Source: Tildeniella torsiva UHER 1998/13D
Lineage (GTDB): Bacteria > Cyanobacteriota > Cyanobacteriia > Phormidesmidales > Phormidesmidaceae
Length of the DNA: 64,000 bases
Assembly (NCBI GenBank): GCA_019358835.1
Contig: JAHHIH010000027.1
Location: forward strand, 1-64,000
Reading direction: 5' to 3'
The notes under the pieces were generated by a model. It made no database searches. It saw only the letters and a program-made list of their open reading frames with translations, and was not told the DNA's origin. The stretch's first letter is position 1; each line of letters begins with the position of its first letter. Positions 17,571 through 26,954 of this stretch are shown here, piece by piece. Made by a program: the position numbers and the translations under genes.

Positions 17571-19670
17571 CTACCAGGGCCGCCAGTTGCCCCAGTCTTC
17601 GTTAAAGATCGAGGTGTTCGGGAACTGCACCGGGTTGCCGCTGCTCTGCAACTCGGCCCGCAGCTGGTCGAGCAGGGGCTCGTAGCTGGGCAGGTTATCC
17701 ACGAGCTCGTAGGGCAGCACCCCATTGCGCAGCGAGAAATCGATGGAGTGGGCCGCTGCGGCCCCCACCGACCACTCAAAGGAATGCACCCGGTAGGCGG
17801 CAGCGGCGCTGTAGCTGGCGGCGATGCTCTTGCTGGCCACCAGCATGTTGTCGATCCGCTGGGGAATCATTGCCCGCAGGGGAATTTGGGCGGGGTAGGC
17901 CTGGCCGTGGGCCTGACGCACGCCGGGGCGCTCGATGTTGCCGGGGGCCTCCGCCGGATAGTCGCGCATGCAGGGGTGAAAGTCGATCGCATACTGGGCA
18001 ATGCCCACGGTGTCGGGGTAGAGGCGCGATCGCGCTCGAATCGGGAATGTATTCGGGTCGGCATCGGGCGTAAAGGTATCCACCGTCCCCAGCCCCGCCA
18101 GGTAGCGCCGCAGGGACGTATAGGTAGCCTCGTCTAGATTTTCCTGGTAGAACTCAGCGGTAAAGTCATTCCACGAAAAATCTACCTCGCTGATCATGAA
18201 CCCATTTTCGTAGCCGTAGGCGGGCCGACCAATGATCCGCCGCGCCTCGCGAATGTAGGGATACTTCGACAGGCCGTGGGCCGTATTCATCGGCGAATCT
18301 AGCCCCTGCATATAGACGTTGTAGGGTTCCGGCTCTTTCCAAGATTCGTCGATTTGTGAGTCGGTGGTGCCGGTGGTCAGCCAGTAGAAAAAGCCGATCG
18401 CATTCTCTTCGCCCTTGCGCAGGGTGTCGGTGCGTAGGCCGCCCAGCCAGCCGCCCGGCTCTAGCTGTCCGCTGGCTTGTAGCTGATCTTCGGAAAGAAT
18501 TAGGTTATCGTTCTCGGTGCCGGGGCGGTAGTCGTTACCCCAGGTCCAGTTCTGCATCGAGATATCGCCCACGCCCGGACGGGGCACCCCAGAGATAGTC
18601 GCCTCCGTGCGGGGAGACGCATTCCACAGGCGGCGGTAGGTAAAGACAAAGTCAAAGTGATCTTGGGCGGTTTTCAGCGAGTCGCGCTCTTTCTCCCAGC
18701 TGTAGTAGGGTGCATAGGTACTGTAAAACTCAGGAATATCATAGGTCTGCGGCTCGGCAGTGCGCTCCATGGCAAAGGTGTAGGTAAAACCCTGGGTGCA
18801 GTAGGGGTCGCGTTCAAGTACGGGCGACGACGGGTTAAGGGGCGATCTCGGGTCTAACCCCAGCTCGTAGGGCACATCGGCCAGGGCAATCAGCTCGCCG
18901 GTCTCGGTGGCCTCAACCACAAACCAGTCCACCTTGCTATCGGGGGCGTTCTCCACGCGCTCTAGCTCAATGCCTGCGGGCACAAAGCGAATGATTTCCT
19001 TTGCCAGGCGGGCTGAGTCGTCGTAGGTGTAGGCGTCTTCGATAATTTCGGAGAGAAAGTCGCTGTTGAGGGGGGCGGTGCCCGGTGCGGGGCTGTGGCG
19101 AATGGCGACCACCTCGTCAATCTGGGTGCCATCGGCGTTCAGGCTGAGGTCTTTGACCACCGTATTGGGGAACCACTTGAGTTCGCCGCCGCCCTCGCGC
19201 TCGGCCTCGGCCAGCATCTCCATGAGAATAGCGTTGGCATCGGCGGGCAAAAAGCAGGAGGCGCTCACCCAGCAGCCGCCGGGGTTGAGCTTGCCGTACT
19301 TGGCTTCGACGCGATCGCGCAGCTCCTTATACCCGCGCGAATAAAACAGCTGCCGCCGCTGCTCCCGCGACTCATCCAGCGCCGTGGTGCCCTGGGATGA
19401 GATCTGCCCCCCGACCCAGTCGGTCAGCTCGGTCATGCAGACCGTATGGCCCATCATCAGGCTTTCGTAGGCGGTGGCGGTACCGGCCAGGCCGCCACCG
19501 ACAATCAGCAGCTCGCACTCCACGACCTGGTCTGGGGCCTGGGGCACCTGGGCCACGCGGGGCGACACCGACTCCTGGGCCTGGGCGTTGCCGATGGGGA
19601 GCGGTATGGAACCGGCGACCAGAGTGGTGGCTAAGAGGGGAGCCGTTAGGGTACGAAAGAAGCGTTTCAT
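17571..19670 (-). CDS. exported FAD-dependent oxidoreductase (FAD_oxidored family)
   Basis: A 699-residue protein with a cleavable signal peptide (MKRFFRTLTAPLLATTLVAG ... NAQAQ) and then an FAD-binding Rossmann motif, LLIVGGGLAGTATAYESLMMG. WVGGQISSQGTTALDE and the C-terminal MIPQRIDNMLVASKSIAASYSAAAAYR are typical of the FAD_oxidored family, often annotated as xanthan lyase-like. The substrate is unknown. Because FAD is bound before export, a Tat route might be expected, but there is no twin-arginine motif. The start is placed at ATG 19670, which gives a clean signal peptide, rather than GTG 19700. A terminator follows at 17491-17525. Confidence 0.75.
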   Translation of the reverse strand: MKRFFRTLTAPLLATTLVAGSIPLPIGNAQAQESVSPRVAQVPQAPDQVVECELLIVGGGLAGTATAYESLMMGHTVCMTELTDWVGGQISSQGTTALDESREQRRQLFYSRGYKELRDRVEAKYGKLNPGGCWVSASCFLPADANAILMEMLAEAEREGGGELKWFPNTVVKDLSLNADGTQIDEVVAIRHSPAPGTAPLNSDFLSEIIEDAYTYDDSARLAKEIIRFVPAGIELERVENAPDSKVDWFVVEATETGELIALADVPYELGLDPRSPLNPSSPVLERDPYCTQGFTYTFAMERTAEPQTYDIPEFYSTYAPYYSWEKERDSLKTAQDHFDFVFTYRRLWNASPRTEATISGVPRPGVGDISMQNWTWGNDYRPGTENDNLILSEDQLQASGQLEPGGWLGGLRTDTLRKGEENAIGFFYWLTTGTTDSQIDESWKEPEPYNVYMQGLDSPMNTAHGLSKYPYIREARRIIGRPAYGYENGFMISEVDFSWNDFTAEFYQENLDEATYTSLRRYLAGLGTVDTFTPDADPNTFPIRARSRLYPDTVGIAQYAIDFHPCMRDYPAEAPGNIERPGVRQAHGQAYPAQIPLRAMIPQRIDNMLVASKSIAASYSAAAAYRVHSFEWSVGAAAAHSIDFSLRNGVLPYELVDNLPSYEPLLDQLRAELQSSGNPVQFPNTSIFNEDWGNWRPW

Positions 19671-19851
19671 AGCAAACCAAAGGGGGCGTATCGATTGCAC
19701 CCTCTAGCTTATCGGCTGGTTGTAAGGTTCGGCTATGGGTGGTGAAATTTGGAGGCTAATGTGTTGGTGGTGTCGGGAGATTGGCCACCGTTTTTCTGTT
19801 GCTGCGTTTCAGCAGCTTGGCCACCACAATTCTCATCTCAATAGGGATAAG

Positions 19852-20038
19852 GTGACGGTAAAGATACCCATTGATATGCTGGCAGATCTAAGGGCGATCG
19901 CCCTAGGGCCGGTCTTTGACCATCGCAGGCAAAAAAGACATGTCTCTAGAGGGGCTAATCAAGTTCTACGTCGCTCAGGGTTTAAGGGCTGACCTGACTC
20001 AACTGCAAGCTGATCAAGCGTCAAACACTGCCCATTAG
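19852..20038 (+). pseudogene. broken ribbon-helix-helix antitoxin-like gene
   Basis: Two frames read like parts of one cyanobacterial antitoxin-type protein. The first, from GTG 19852, gives VTVKIPIDMLADLRAIA. The second gives IAGKKDMSLEGLIKFYVAQG followed by LRADLTQL and a stop at 20036-20038. Removing the 19 bases 19902-19920 would join them in frame. The usual longer C-terminus is missing, and the end overlaps the 3' end of the opposing antitoxin gene. It therefore looks like a decayed remnant, probably untranslated. Family recognition comes from the MSLE-G-LI-FYV-QGLR-DL pattern. Confidence 0.45.
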
Positions 20039-20318
20039 GTTCCGTCTGAGTTCTAGAGATGTGAACGGCAAACTGGTGTAGCACGTTGGCAATTATGGCT
20101 TGCAAAGGTGTTTTGGTCTGATTTGCTAGGGCCTGTAGAAACTGAAGATCTTGAGCAGGGATCTCAACCTTGATTTCCTGTAGTTCCCCCATCTGAACTT
20201 GGGCATAGCTTTGGTAGCGTTTGATTTCGTGCTCAAGATTGGGAACCGAAAGCCATTCATCATTTTCCACACATGTCAGTAGCTCTTGTTCTTCTGGTGT
20301 TAGTTTTATATCCTCCAT
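19959..20318 (-). CDS. antitoxin of a BrnT-like toxin-antitoxin module
   Basis: A 119-residue protein placed directly after a BrnT-like toxin. The centre (IKVEIPAQDLQFLQALANQT followed by IIANVLHQFA) resembles the ribbon-helix-helix antitoxins that follow such toxins in cyanobacteria; the N-terminus (MEDIKLTPEEQELL) is acidic. The ATG at 20318 has a strong AGGAGG ribosome-binding site 4 bases upstream. The last 25 residues or so are antisense to a decayed gene and do not look conserved, so the functional protein may be only about 90 residues. It would neutralise the toxin and repress the operon. Confidence 0.65.
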   Translation of the reverse strand: MEDIKLTPEEQELLTCVENDEWLSVPNLEHEIKRYQSYAQVQMGELQEIKVEIPAQDLQFLQALANQTKTPLQAIIANVLHQFAVHISRTQTEPNGQCLTLDQLAVESGQPLNPERRRT

Positions 20319-20589
20319 CTATCCTCCTAGATATTTTTTCCATCTTGCGACTTGGAATAATAGTTTTCAGAAAAATAGCGTGTTCGTCTTCTATGAAAGG
20401 AACCAAGTAGACGTACTGATTGATGGCAAGAACAAAGATTTTTTGAGAAGGGTATTTCTCCTGATTAGGATGCTCAATGACATCTAAGATCAGTCCTTGG
20501 TTAATGGCTAAAGCAACGGCGTCAAAATCGATCCCTCTCTCCGCTCTGAGCTGCTTGTTCTTAGCAGCATTCCACAACAGCGGTTTCAT
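20260..20589 (-). CDS. BrnT-like toxin with an anomalous C-terminal tail
   Basis: A 109-residue protein of the BrnT/RelE-fold toxin group common in cyanobacteria: W-x5-KN-x-x-L-x-x-ERGI-x-FD at the start, ILDVIEHPNQEKYPSQKIFV in the middle and IFLKTIIPSRK at the core end. BrnT toxins are ribonucleases that stop translation. The tail after SRK (27 residues, basic, overlapping the antitoxin by 59 bases) looks wrong. Deleting one A from the A6 run near 20334-20339 would give a stop after MEKYLGG, with TAG directly before the antitoxin ATG. This suggests a frameshift mutation, a sequencing error or slippage. Confidence 0.65.
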   Translation of the reverse strand: MKPLLWNAAKNKQLRAERGIDFDAVALAINQGLILDVIEHPNQEKYPSQKIFVLAINQYVYLVPFIEDEHAIFLKTIIPSRKMEKISRRIDGGYKTNTRRTRATDMCGK

Positions 20590-20610
20590 GATTGTTGCTC
20601 AACTATAGCG

Positions 20611-20640
20611 AAAAGGGGCAGGCCCATGCCCACCCCTTTT
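20611..20640 (-). terminator. terminator after chlH
   Basis: AAAAGGGG ... CCCCTTTT forms an 8-bp stem with an inner GGC/GCC stem and a short T-run on both strands. It lies 20 bases beyond the chlH stop and just upstream of the toxin gene, so it probably separates the two transcripts. Confidence 0.6.
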
Positions 20641-20659
20641 AGTTAGTCTATCGCTGGGA

Positions 20660-23600
20660 TTATTCCACCCCTTCAATGCGGTCTTCGACTTCCTGGTAAA
20701 GCTCTTGCAGCTTCTCCAGGTTTTCGTCGCTGGTTTCCCAGTAGCCGCGCCCATTCACCTCCAGCAGGGTCGAAACCATGCGGCGGAAGGAGTTGGGGTT
20801 GAGATCCATCAGGCGCTTGCACATCTCCGGGTCTTGGATGAAGGTGGTGTTGACATCTTCGTAGACCCAGTTATCGACGGCTCCAGCGGTGGCCGACCAG
20901 CCCATGGTGTTGACCAGGCGCTTGGAAAGCTCGCGTACCCCTTCGTAGCCGTGGGAGAGCATGCCCTCGTACCACTTGGGGTTGAGCATCTTGGTGCGGG
21001 CATCCAGCCGCACCGTTTCCGACAGGGTGCGCACCTGGGCGTTGGCGGTGGTGGTGTCGGCGATGTAGGCGGCGGGGGCTTTGCCGTCTTCACGCAGAGA
21101 GGCCACCAGCTTGGTGGGGTCAGAGTCAAAGTAGTGCGACACGTCGGTGAGCGAAATTTCCGACGAATCCAGGTTTTGGAAGGTGGCCTCGGCGGTCTTG
21201 AGGGCCGACTCAAACAGGCCCCGGTTGCTGTCCATGACGCCGGGGTTGTCGGAGTTGAAGGCAAAGGACTTGCGCTTCAGGTACATCTCCTGGAGTTCGG
21301 CCTCGTTTTCCCAGGTGCTGTTCTCAACCGCCAGGTTGATGTTCGACGAGTAGGAACCAGAGGCGTTGGAGAAGATGCGGGTGGCAGCTTCACGCAGGCC
21401 AATCCCCATCTCTGCGGCCTGCTCCAGGGCGTGCTTGCGGACGAAGTTCATTTCCAGAGGCTCGTCGGCTTCGGCGGCCATTTTCACGGCGCGATCGAGC
21501 AAGGCCATCTGGTTGATGAACAGGTCGCGGAACACCCCGGAGCAGTTGACCACGATGTCGATGCGGGGGCGGCCCAACTCTTCGAGGGAGAGCAGCTCCA
21601 GTTTGTTCACCCGGCCCAGGGAGTCCGGCACGGGCTTAACGCCCACAAACCACATCATCTGGGCAAGGGATTCGCCGTAGGTTTTGATGTTGTCGGTGCC
21701 CCAGAGCACGGTGGCGATGGTTTCGGGATAAGCCCCACCGTTTTCCTGCCGCTGGCGCTCCAGCAGTCTATCCACCACGATTTTGGCCGACTGTACGGCG
21801 GCGGTGGTGGGGATTGACTGGGGATCGAGGGCGTGGATGTTTTTGCCGGTGGGCAGCACATCGGGGTTGCGGATCGGGTCGCCGCCAGGGCCGGGGAGCA
21901 GGTATTCGCCTTCGAGGGCTTGCAGCAGGGCACCCAGCTCGTTGTCGGCGCAGACCTGCTCCAGGCAGAATTCCAGGTACTCCATCAGGGGCTTGATGGC
22001 ATCGGTATCGACCTTGGTGTAGCCCGCGTCGTGGAGGGCACGAATCCAAGGTTCTTTGCGGCCAATGTTCAAGAAATTGAGCCGCGACACCATGGAGACC
22101 CGCCCTTCGGCGTCGATCTGCTCGTGGACGAGGGCAGAGATCGCCGCCCGAACGCCCTGGTTGATGTCGTAGAGCAGTTGAACGTCGGCGAGGTGGCCGC
22201 GATCGCTGTTCCCGTAAATATCATCAATATCCCGGCCAATGCTCTCGGCGATGATGCGCTGGAGGCTCTTGATGCCGTCTTCTTCGCGATCGAGGCTGCC
22301 GATATTGACTAGGGTGGCGATCGCCTCCTCAGCCGTGGGCGGCTTGCCCACCACGTGCAGGCCGCAGGGCAGCAGGCGCGATTCGATCTCCATCAGCTTG
22401 ATGTAGATCTTGCCCACTAAGTTATCACGTTCCTCGTTAGAGAGCTCGCCGGTATCGCCCTCGGGCAACGCTACATCCCTATCCAGGTTACAGATCCGCG
22501 CGGTTTCGATAATGGCGTTGACAATCTGCACTGCCCGACCGCTCTCTTTGTTGCCCTGGTAGGAGCCGATCAGTTCGCTCAGCTCCTTCAGCCCCTTGTA
22601 CAGGCCTGCGTTTTCAGCGGGGGGGGTGAGGTAGCTGATGGTTTCGGCGTAGCCCCGGCGCTTGGCGATGGTCGCTTCGGAGGGATTGTTCGCGGCGTAG
22701 TAGTAGAGGTTGGGGATGCTGCCGATCAGGTTATCGGGGTAGCAGGTGCCCGACATGCCCATTTGCTTACCGGGCATAAACTCCAGCGAGCCGTGGGTGC
22801 CAAAGTGCAATACCGCATCCGCGCCCCAGATTTTGTTCAGGTAGGTGTAGTAGGCAGCAAACCCGTGGTGGGGGCTGGCGGAGCGAGAGAACAGCAGCCG
22901 CATCGGGTCGCCTTCGTAGCCGAAGGTGGGCTGCACGCCTATGAACACATTGCCAAAGGCCTTGCCGTAGACCAGCATGTTCTCGCCGTCGGTGTTGAGG
23001 TTTCCCGGCGGTGGCCCCCAGTTTTCTTCCAGGCGCTCGGCATAGGGGGTGAGGGCTTGATACTCACGCACCGGCATACGGTAGGCGATATTTAGCTCAG
23101 GGCTGTTGTACTGGGCCTGGGCGTCATGGATGACCTCTTGCAGCAGGGCTTGGGGCGACTCAGGCAGATCTTGCACGTCGTAGCCGTTCTGCTTCATCGC
23201 CTCCAACACCTTATGGATGGAGCCAAAAACGTCTAGGTAGGCGGCGGTGCCCACGTTGCCCTTGTCGGGGGGGAAGCTGAAGACGGTGATCGCCAGCTTT
23301 TTGTCGAGCTTGGGCTTACGGCGCAGGTTGGCCCACTTCATTGCCCGCTGGGTGATGGATTCAATCCGATCCTGGAGGGAAATGGCGCGGCCCGTCAAAC
23401 CGTCGCGACCCGAGAGCACGATCGGTTCGATCGCCCCATCCAGCTCAGGAATCGCCATTTGCAGCGCCACCTGAATCGGGTGCAGGCCCAGGTCGCTGTC
23501 TTCCCACTCCTCGGTGGTTTGAAAGACTAGGGGCAGCGCCACCATGTAAGGGCGGTTGAGGCGCTTGAGGGTTTCGATCGCCTTGGGATGATCTTGCCGC

Positions 23601-24658
23601 GCCGGGCCACCCACCAGGGCAAAGCCGGTGAGCGAAACCACCGCATCGACAATGGTTTTGGTGTTGTCTACCGGGTCAAAGAAGTAGGCATCCACGGGCT
23701 TGGAGAAGTCGAGGCCGCCCGCAAACACGGGGATCACCTTTGCGCCCAGGTATTCAAACTCCTGCACCATGGCCACATAGTGGGCCTCGTCGCCCGTGAC
23801 CAGGTGAGTGCGCTGGAGCACCAGACCAATGGTGGGGGCAAGGGGATCCTTGAGATCCTCAGAAATATCGCGGCGGGAGGCGTGCCAGTTGAGGTACTCC
23901 TTGATGTCCTCAAACATGTGCGGTGCCATGGGGTGCCAGATGCCCATGTCGGGGTAGGTGACGGGCTCTTGGTAGTCAAGGCTTTCGGGTTGGGGAGCAC
24001 CCTCGATTTGGCTGTCGGTGATCACGTAGCGATCGGCCAGCATGAGAAAGAAGTTTTCCAGGTTCTCGGGGGAACCGCCCAGCCAATACTGGAAGCTGAG
24101 CATGAAGTTACGCGCATCCTGGGCCTTCTCGACCGGCAGGTACTTGAGCACCGTGGGCAGAGTACGCAGCAGCTTCAGCATCGCATCCTGGAAGCCCGCT
24201 CCGGACTTCTCCTTCCGCTTTTTCATGAAGGAGGCGATCATGCTCTTCGACTGGCCAAGCTGGGCCATGGAGAAGCTGCCCATCTTGTTGAGGCGCATCA
24301 CCTGGGGCATGGAGGGGAAGCACACCGCCACATCGAGGCCATCGCGCAGTGGGGCAACCGCTTCAACGACCTTGTCGGCTAAGTCTTCGATAAAGATCAG
24401 CGAGGCGATAAATACGTTAGCCTCAGCCACATCCTGCTTAAACGCCGCGTAGTTGTTGGCGTCGCGCAGTTCTTCAATCAGGTAGCCGTTGACTTCGAAG
24501 GCCACTTGAGAGTTGCTGGCGTTGATCGACCGGATGGCCGAGGACAAAGAGCTCTGGTATTGAGGCTCTAGAACCACATAGACCACCTTAACCAGACGCC
24601 GCCCGTTGAGGTCATCGGGGGCAATGTGGCGAACAGTGGGCTTGACGTGGGTGAACAT
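20660..24658 (-). CDS. chlH: magnesium chelatase subunit H
   Basis: A 1332-residue protein, the normal length for cyanobacterial ChlH. It is the porphyrin-binding subunit that inserts Mg2+ into protoporphyrin IX with ChlI and ChlD, the first step committed to chlorophyll. Recognisable blocks are [20 protein letters not shown] near the N-terminus, [20 protein letters not shown] with [11 protein letters not shown] and [20 protein letters not shown] in the middle, and [18 protein letters not shown] near the C-terminus. It also serves as a scaffold near the membrane. The gene is alone; a 388-bp upstream gap holds its promoter, divergent to the DUF305 gene. Confidence 0.95.
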   Translation of the reverse strand: MFTHVKPTVRHIAPDDLNGRRLVKVVYVVLEPQYQSSLSSAIRSINASNSQVAFEVNGYLIEELRDANNYAAFKQDVAEANVFIASLIFIEDLADKVVEAVAPLRDGLDVAVCFPSMPQVMRLNKMGSFSMAQLGQSKSMIASFMKKRKEKSGAGFQDAMLKLLRTLPTVLKYLPVEKAQDARNFMLSFQYWLGGSPENLENFFLMLADRYVITDSQIEGAPQPESLDYQEPVTYPDMGIWHPMAPHMFEDIKEYLNWHASRRDISEDLKDPLAPTIGLVLQRTHLVTGDEAHYVAMVQEFEYLGAKVIPVFAGGLDFSKPVDAYFFDPVDNTKTIVDAVVSLTGFALVGGPARQDHPKAIETLKRLNRPYMVALPLVFQTTEEWEDSDLGLHPIQVALQMAIPELDGAIEPIVLSGRDGLTGRAISLQDRIESITQRAMKWANLRRKPKLDKKLAITVFSFPPDKGNVGTAAYLDVFGSIHKVLEAMKQNGYDVQDLPESPQALLQEVIHDAQAQYNSPELNIAYRMPVREYQALTPYAERLEENWGPPPGNLNTDGENMLVYGKAFGNVFIGVQPTFGYEGDPMRLLFSRSASPHHGFAAYYTYLNKIWGADAVLHFGTHGSLEFMPGKQMGMSGTCYPDNLIGSIPNLYYYAANNPSEATIAKRRGYAETISYLTPPAENAGLYKGLKELSELIGSYQGNKESGRAVQIVNAIIETARICNLDRDVALPEGDTGELSNEERDNLVGKIYIKLMEIESRLLPCGLHVVGKPPTAEEAIATLVNIGSLDREEDGIKSLQRIIAESIGRDIDDIYGNSDRGHLADVQLLYDINQGVRAAISALVHEQIDAEGRVSMVSRLNFLNIGRKEPWIRALHDAGYTKVDTDAIKPLMEYLEFCLEQVCADNELGALLQALEGEYLLPGPGGDPIRNPDVLPTGKNIHALDPQSIPTTAAVQSAKIVVDRLLERQRQENGGAYPETIATVLWGTDNIKTYGESLAQMMWFVGVKPVPDSLGRVNKLELLSLEELGRPRIDIVVNCSGVFRDLFINQMALLDRAVKMAAEADEPLEMNFVRKHALEQAAEMGIGLREAATRIFSNASGSYSSNINLAVENSTWENEAELQEMYLKRKSFAFNSDNPGVMDSNRGLFESALKTAEATFQNLDSSEISLTDVSHYFDSDPTKLVASLREDGKAPAAYIADTTTANAQVRTLSETVRLDARTKMLNPKWYEGMLSHGYEGVRELSKRLVNTMGWSATAGAVDNWVYEDVNTTFIQDPEMCKRLMDLNPNSFRRMVSTLLEVNGRGYWETSDENLEKLQELYQEVEDRIEGVE

Positions 24659-24985
24659 GCAGTAAAACTCCTTTCGTGGCTTTGGCTAAGGCGGGGGCTG
24701 CTACGGCTGCCGAATCGAGTCACAGCGATTGAGGCGAGCCGCGGAGGGCTTCATCAAACTCTACAGGAAATATTTCGTAACGAAAGCAAAATCAAAGGTG
24801 TCTTTCATGTTTGTATCAGAAAACCTTGCCTGATAAGGATTAGGAGGGTTTAGGTGACACAATTTGAAATAAACCAGACCTAGCTTTGTAAACAAAATTT
24901 ACAGTACTGTGCGATCGCCCCTCTCATATTCGTAACAAAATATTAATAAAAATCTGGTCAAAAATATATCTTGCGCCCTTGGCCC

Positions 24986-25017
24986 TTGACTCTACAGCGG
25001 GCTGGAATGTGTAGCCT
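24986..25017 (+). promoter_or_regulatory. MerR-type metal-responsive promoter upstream of the DUF305 gene
   Basis: TTGACT (24986-24991) and TAGCCT (25012-25017) are separated by 20 bases, longer than a normal 17-base spacer. The spacer holds the dyad CTACA-N13-TGTAG (24992-25014) with GGGCTGGAA at its centre. This layout is the mark of CueR/ZntR-type MerR regulators. The coding start is 30 bases downstream. The regulator itself is not in the window. Confidence 0.55.
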
Positions 25018-25046
25018 AAGACCACAAGGCATTTGGGAGATTGACC

Positions 25047-25700
25047 ATGCGATTGAAACGGCCTTTAGCTACGATTCTGGCCCTGGCCACCCTGGTACCG
25101 CTCGCCTCCTGCGGCAATAGGGCAATGGAAGCCATGCACGAAGGAGGTGCCACTGAGGACAGGGCCGAGGAGCCCATGATGCACAGCGGCCACGATATGG
25201 ATCTAGGCCCCGCTGACGCTACCTACGACCTGCGCTTTATCGACGGCATGATTCCCCACCATGAGGGGGCAGTTGTGATGGCCGAAGCGGCACTGGAGAA
25301 TTCTCAGCGCCCTGAAATTCGGCAGCTGGCGGAAGATATTATCGCGGCCCAGCAGGTGGAAATTGCCCAAATGGACGATTGGCGGGCTGAGTGGTACCCC
25401 GATGCCCCCGCCGAGCCGATGATGTACCACGCCGAAATGCGGCATGACATGGCCATGAGCGAAGAGATGATTTCAGCCATGCGGATGGATATGGATTTGG
25501 GCGGGGCCGATGAGGAGTTTGACCTGCGCTTCATCAACGCCATGATTCCGCACCACGAGGGGGCAGTGGCGATGGCGGAGGATCTGAAGGGCAAAAGCCA
25601 GCGTCCTGAACTGCTCAACCTAGCCGATGAGATCATCACCTCACAGCAGGCCGAGATCGATCAGATGACGCAGTGGCGGCAGGATTGGTACGGTCAATGA
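25047..25700 (+). CDS. CopM-like lipoprotein with two DUF305 repeats
   Basis: A 217-residue protein with a lipoprotein signal (lipobox LASC-G near residue 24) and two DUF305 modules. Each reads DLRFI-D/N-xMIPHHEGAV, then a helix ending ADEII-x-x-QQ-x-EI-x-QM. Met and His are unusually frequent in the linkers (MMHSGHDMDLG, MMYHAEMRHDM, EMISAMRMDMDLG). The copper-binding periplasmic protein CopM of Synechocystis is a DUF305 protein, so a role in copper trapping or detoxification outside the inner membrane is likely. ATG 25047 is chosen over TTG 25041 because GGGAGA sits 6 bases upstream. The MerR-type promoter supports metal control. Confidence 0.75.
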   Translation: MRLKRPLATILALATLVPLASCGNRAMEAMHEGGATEDRAEEPMMHSGHDMDLGPADATYDLRFIDGMIPHHEGAVVMAEAALENSQRPEIRQLAEDIIAAQQVEIAQMDDWRAEWYPDAPAEPMMYHAEMRHDMAMSEEMISAMRMDMDLGGADEEFDLRFINAMIPHHEGAVAMAEDLKGKSQRPELLNLADEIITSQQAEIDQMTQWRQDWYGQ

Positions 25701-25706
25701 GTCAAA

Positions 25707-25736
25707 AGCGCTCCCCCAATCGATCGGGAGAGCGCT
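25707..25736. terminator. hairpin between convergent genes
   Basis: AGCGCTC (25707-25713) pairs with GAGCGCT (25730-25736), and inner C- and G-runs extend the stem with one bulge. It lies between the convergent DUF305 and TPR genes, and A4 precedes it, so it could act as a terminator on the minus strand. Confidence 0.55.
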
Positions 25737-25775
25737 CACTTGATGCTTGGGATAATGGCCTACCCTATCGACCGA

Positions 25776-26192
25776 CTACTCAAGCCACTGCTTGACGCGC
25801 GACAGACTCTTCCAGTCAGGTTTGCGAACCAGACCGTCGTTGATGCTCTCCATCACTTCCTTTTTTAGGTCGTCGGCGACGGTCATCACCTGACCGGCGA
25901 TTTCGACATGCTCGCGCACGCCGGGCTTGCCCGCGTCGAGCATGGCCACCGCCAGGTTCACCCGACCCTGGGGGTCTTGGGGGTTGAGCTTGACGGCTTT
26001 TTGGGCGGCTTTGAGGCCAGCGTTGGGCTTGTCGGTGAGCAGGTAAAGCCAGGCTAGACAAGCCCAGGCGGCGGCGCTCTTGGGGGCGCGATCGCACACC
26101 TCTTTAAATACGGGAATTAGCTCAGCGGGATCTTCGCCCTTTTTGTAGCGCTCGATGCCTTCATCGAACAGGGTTTCTACGGTTTGAGTCAT
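25776..26192 (-). CDS. small TPR-repeat protein
   Basis: A 138-residue soluble protein with about two tetratricopeptide repeats (ETLFDEGIERYKKGEDPAEL and SAAAWACLAWLYLLTDKPNA), then a helical C-terminus rich in Lys and Val. TPRs bind other proteins; no enzyme motif is present. It lies 62 bases after the IscA/SufA-like gene on the same strand, so it is probably in the same transcript and may serve Fe-S assembly. That link is inferred from position only. Confidence 0.7.
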   Translation of the reverse strand: MTQTVETLFDEGIERYKKGEDPAELIPVFKEVCDRAPKSAAAWACLAWLYLLTDKPNAGLKAAQKAVKLNPQDPQGRVNLAVAMLDAGKPGVREHVEIAGQVMTVADDLKKEVMESINDGLVRKPDWKSLSRVKQWLE

Positions 26193-26254
26193 GGTCTATG
26201 AACTATCTAACGCGATATCCAGCAAAGCACAGAATGTAGCCCCGTAGGATATCC

Positions 26255-26611
26255 CTACGCCCCAAAGGATTTGCCGCAGCCGCAGGTCTGGACGGCGTTG
26301 GGGTTGGTGAACTGAAAACCGCCGCCGATCAGCGCGCTGCTGTAGTCGAGCATCAGGCCGTAGAGGTACAGCAGGCTTTTTTTGTCGCAGATCACGCGAA
26401 AGCCCTCGTAGTCGTAGACTTCGTCGTGCTCGTTGATGTTGGCGGGGTCTTCAAAATCCATGGTGTAGGACATGCCCGAGCAGCCGCCCTGGCGTACCCC
26501 CACTCGCAGGCAGAGTTCTTTGTTGCCCTGGGATTCTTGCAGTGCCTTAACGTGCCGAAGGGCCGTTTCAGACATCAAAATGCCTCGGGTTTGTTCGGTG
26601 GCTTGAGCCAT
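26255..26611 (-). CDS. A-type iron-sulfur carrier (IscA/SufA family)
   Basis: A 118-residue A-type carrier that receives Fe-S clusters and passes them to target enzymes in the cytoplasm. The three conserved cysteines are visible: one in [12 protein letters not shown] and the pair in the C-terminal CGCGKSF. The N-terminus [17 protein letters not shown] is typical. AAAGG lies 8 bases before the ATG at 26611. Whether it corresponds to IscA or SufA of Synechocystis cannot be told without a tree, so no symbol is given. Confidence 0.9.
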   Translation of the reverse strand: MAQATEQTRGILMSETALRHVKALQESQGNKELCLRVGVRQGGCSGMSYTMDFEDPANINEHDEVYDYEGFRVICDKKSLLYLYGLMLDYSSALIGGGFQFTNPNAVQTCGCGKSFGA

Positions 26612-26954
26612 TGCAACCTTTCGATGTAAGTACAGCTTCTACCATCATAAACAGACTCGCCCCGACCAACGCCGAAGAGAGCCTAAATTGTTTTGAAATC
26701 TAACACTTTGGTAGCCTAGCCTTAGTCGTTGCCGCCAAGAATTTCTATAGTTTATAGCAGCCGTTCCGGGCGCTGGCCCGCTCTGCTAAGGGTGTCAGCT
26801 AAGTTGCAGGCCTCCAAAGCTAGGGCTGACTGCGGGACGCGCGATTAAGTTGCTGTGGGCAGTTGGTGATTAAACTTGGCTATGCTGACCAAAGCTGTGC
26901 CTTGCGCCAGCGGTAGTCTGACTATTCTCTTCCATCCGTCGTTACTGTTAGCTC
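26612..26954. other. divergent intergenic region
   Basis: This 343-bp region lies between the divergent IscA/SufA-like gene and the 560-aa unknown gene. I found no small gene, repeat or clear operator; both promoters must lie here. Confidence 0.35.

Noticed and set aside
20705-21817. 370-residue plus-strand frame
   Set aside because: It is a shadow of chlH with no start signal and no family resemblance.
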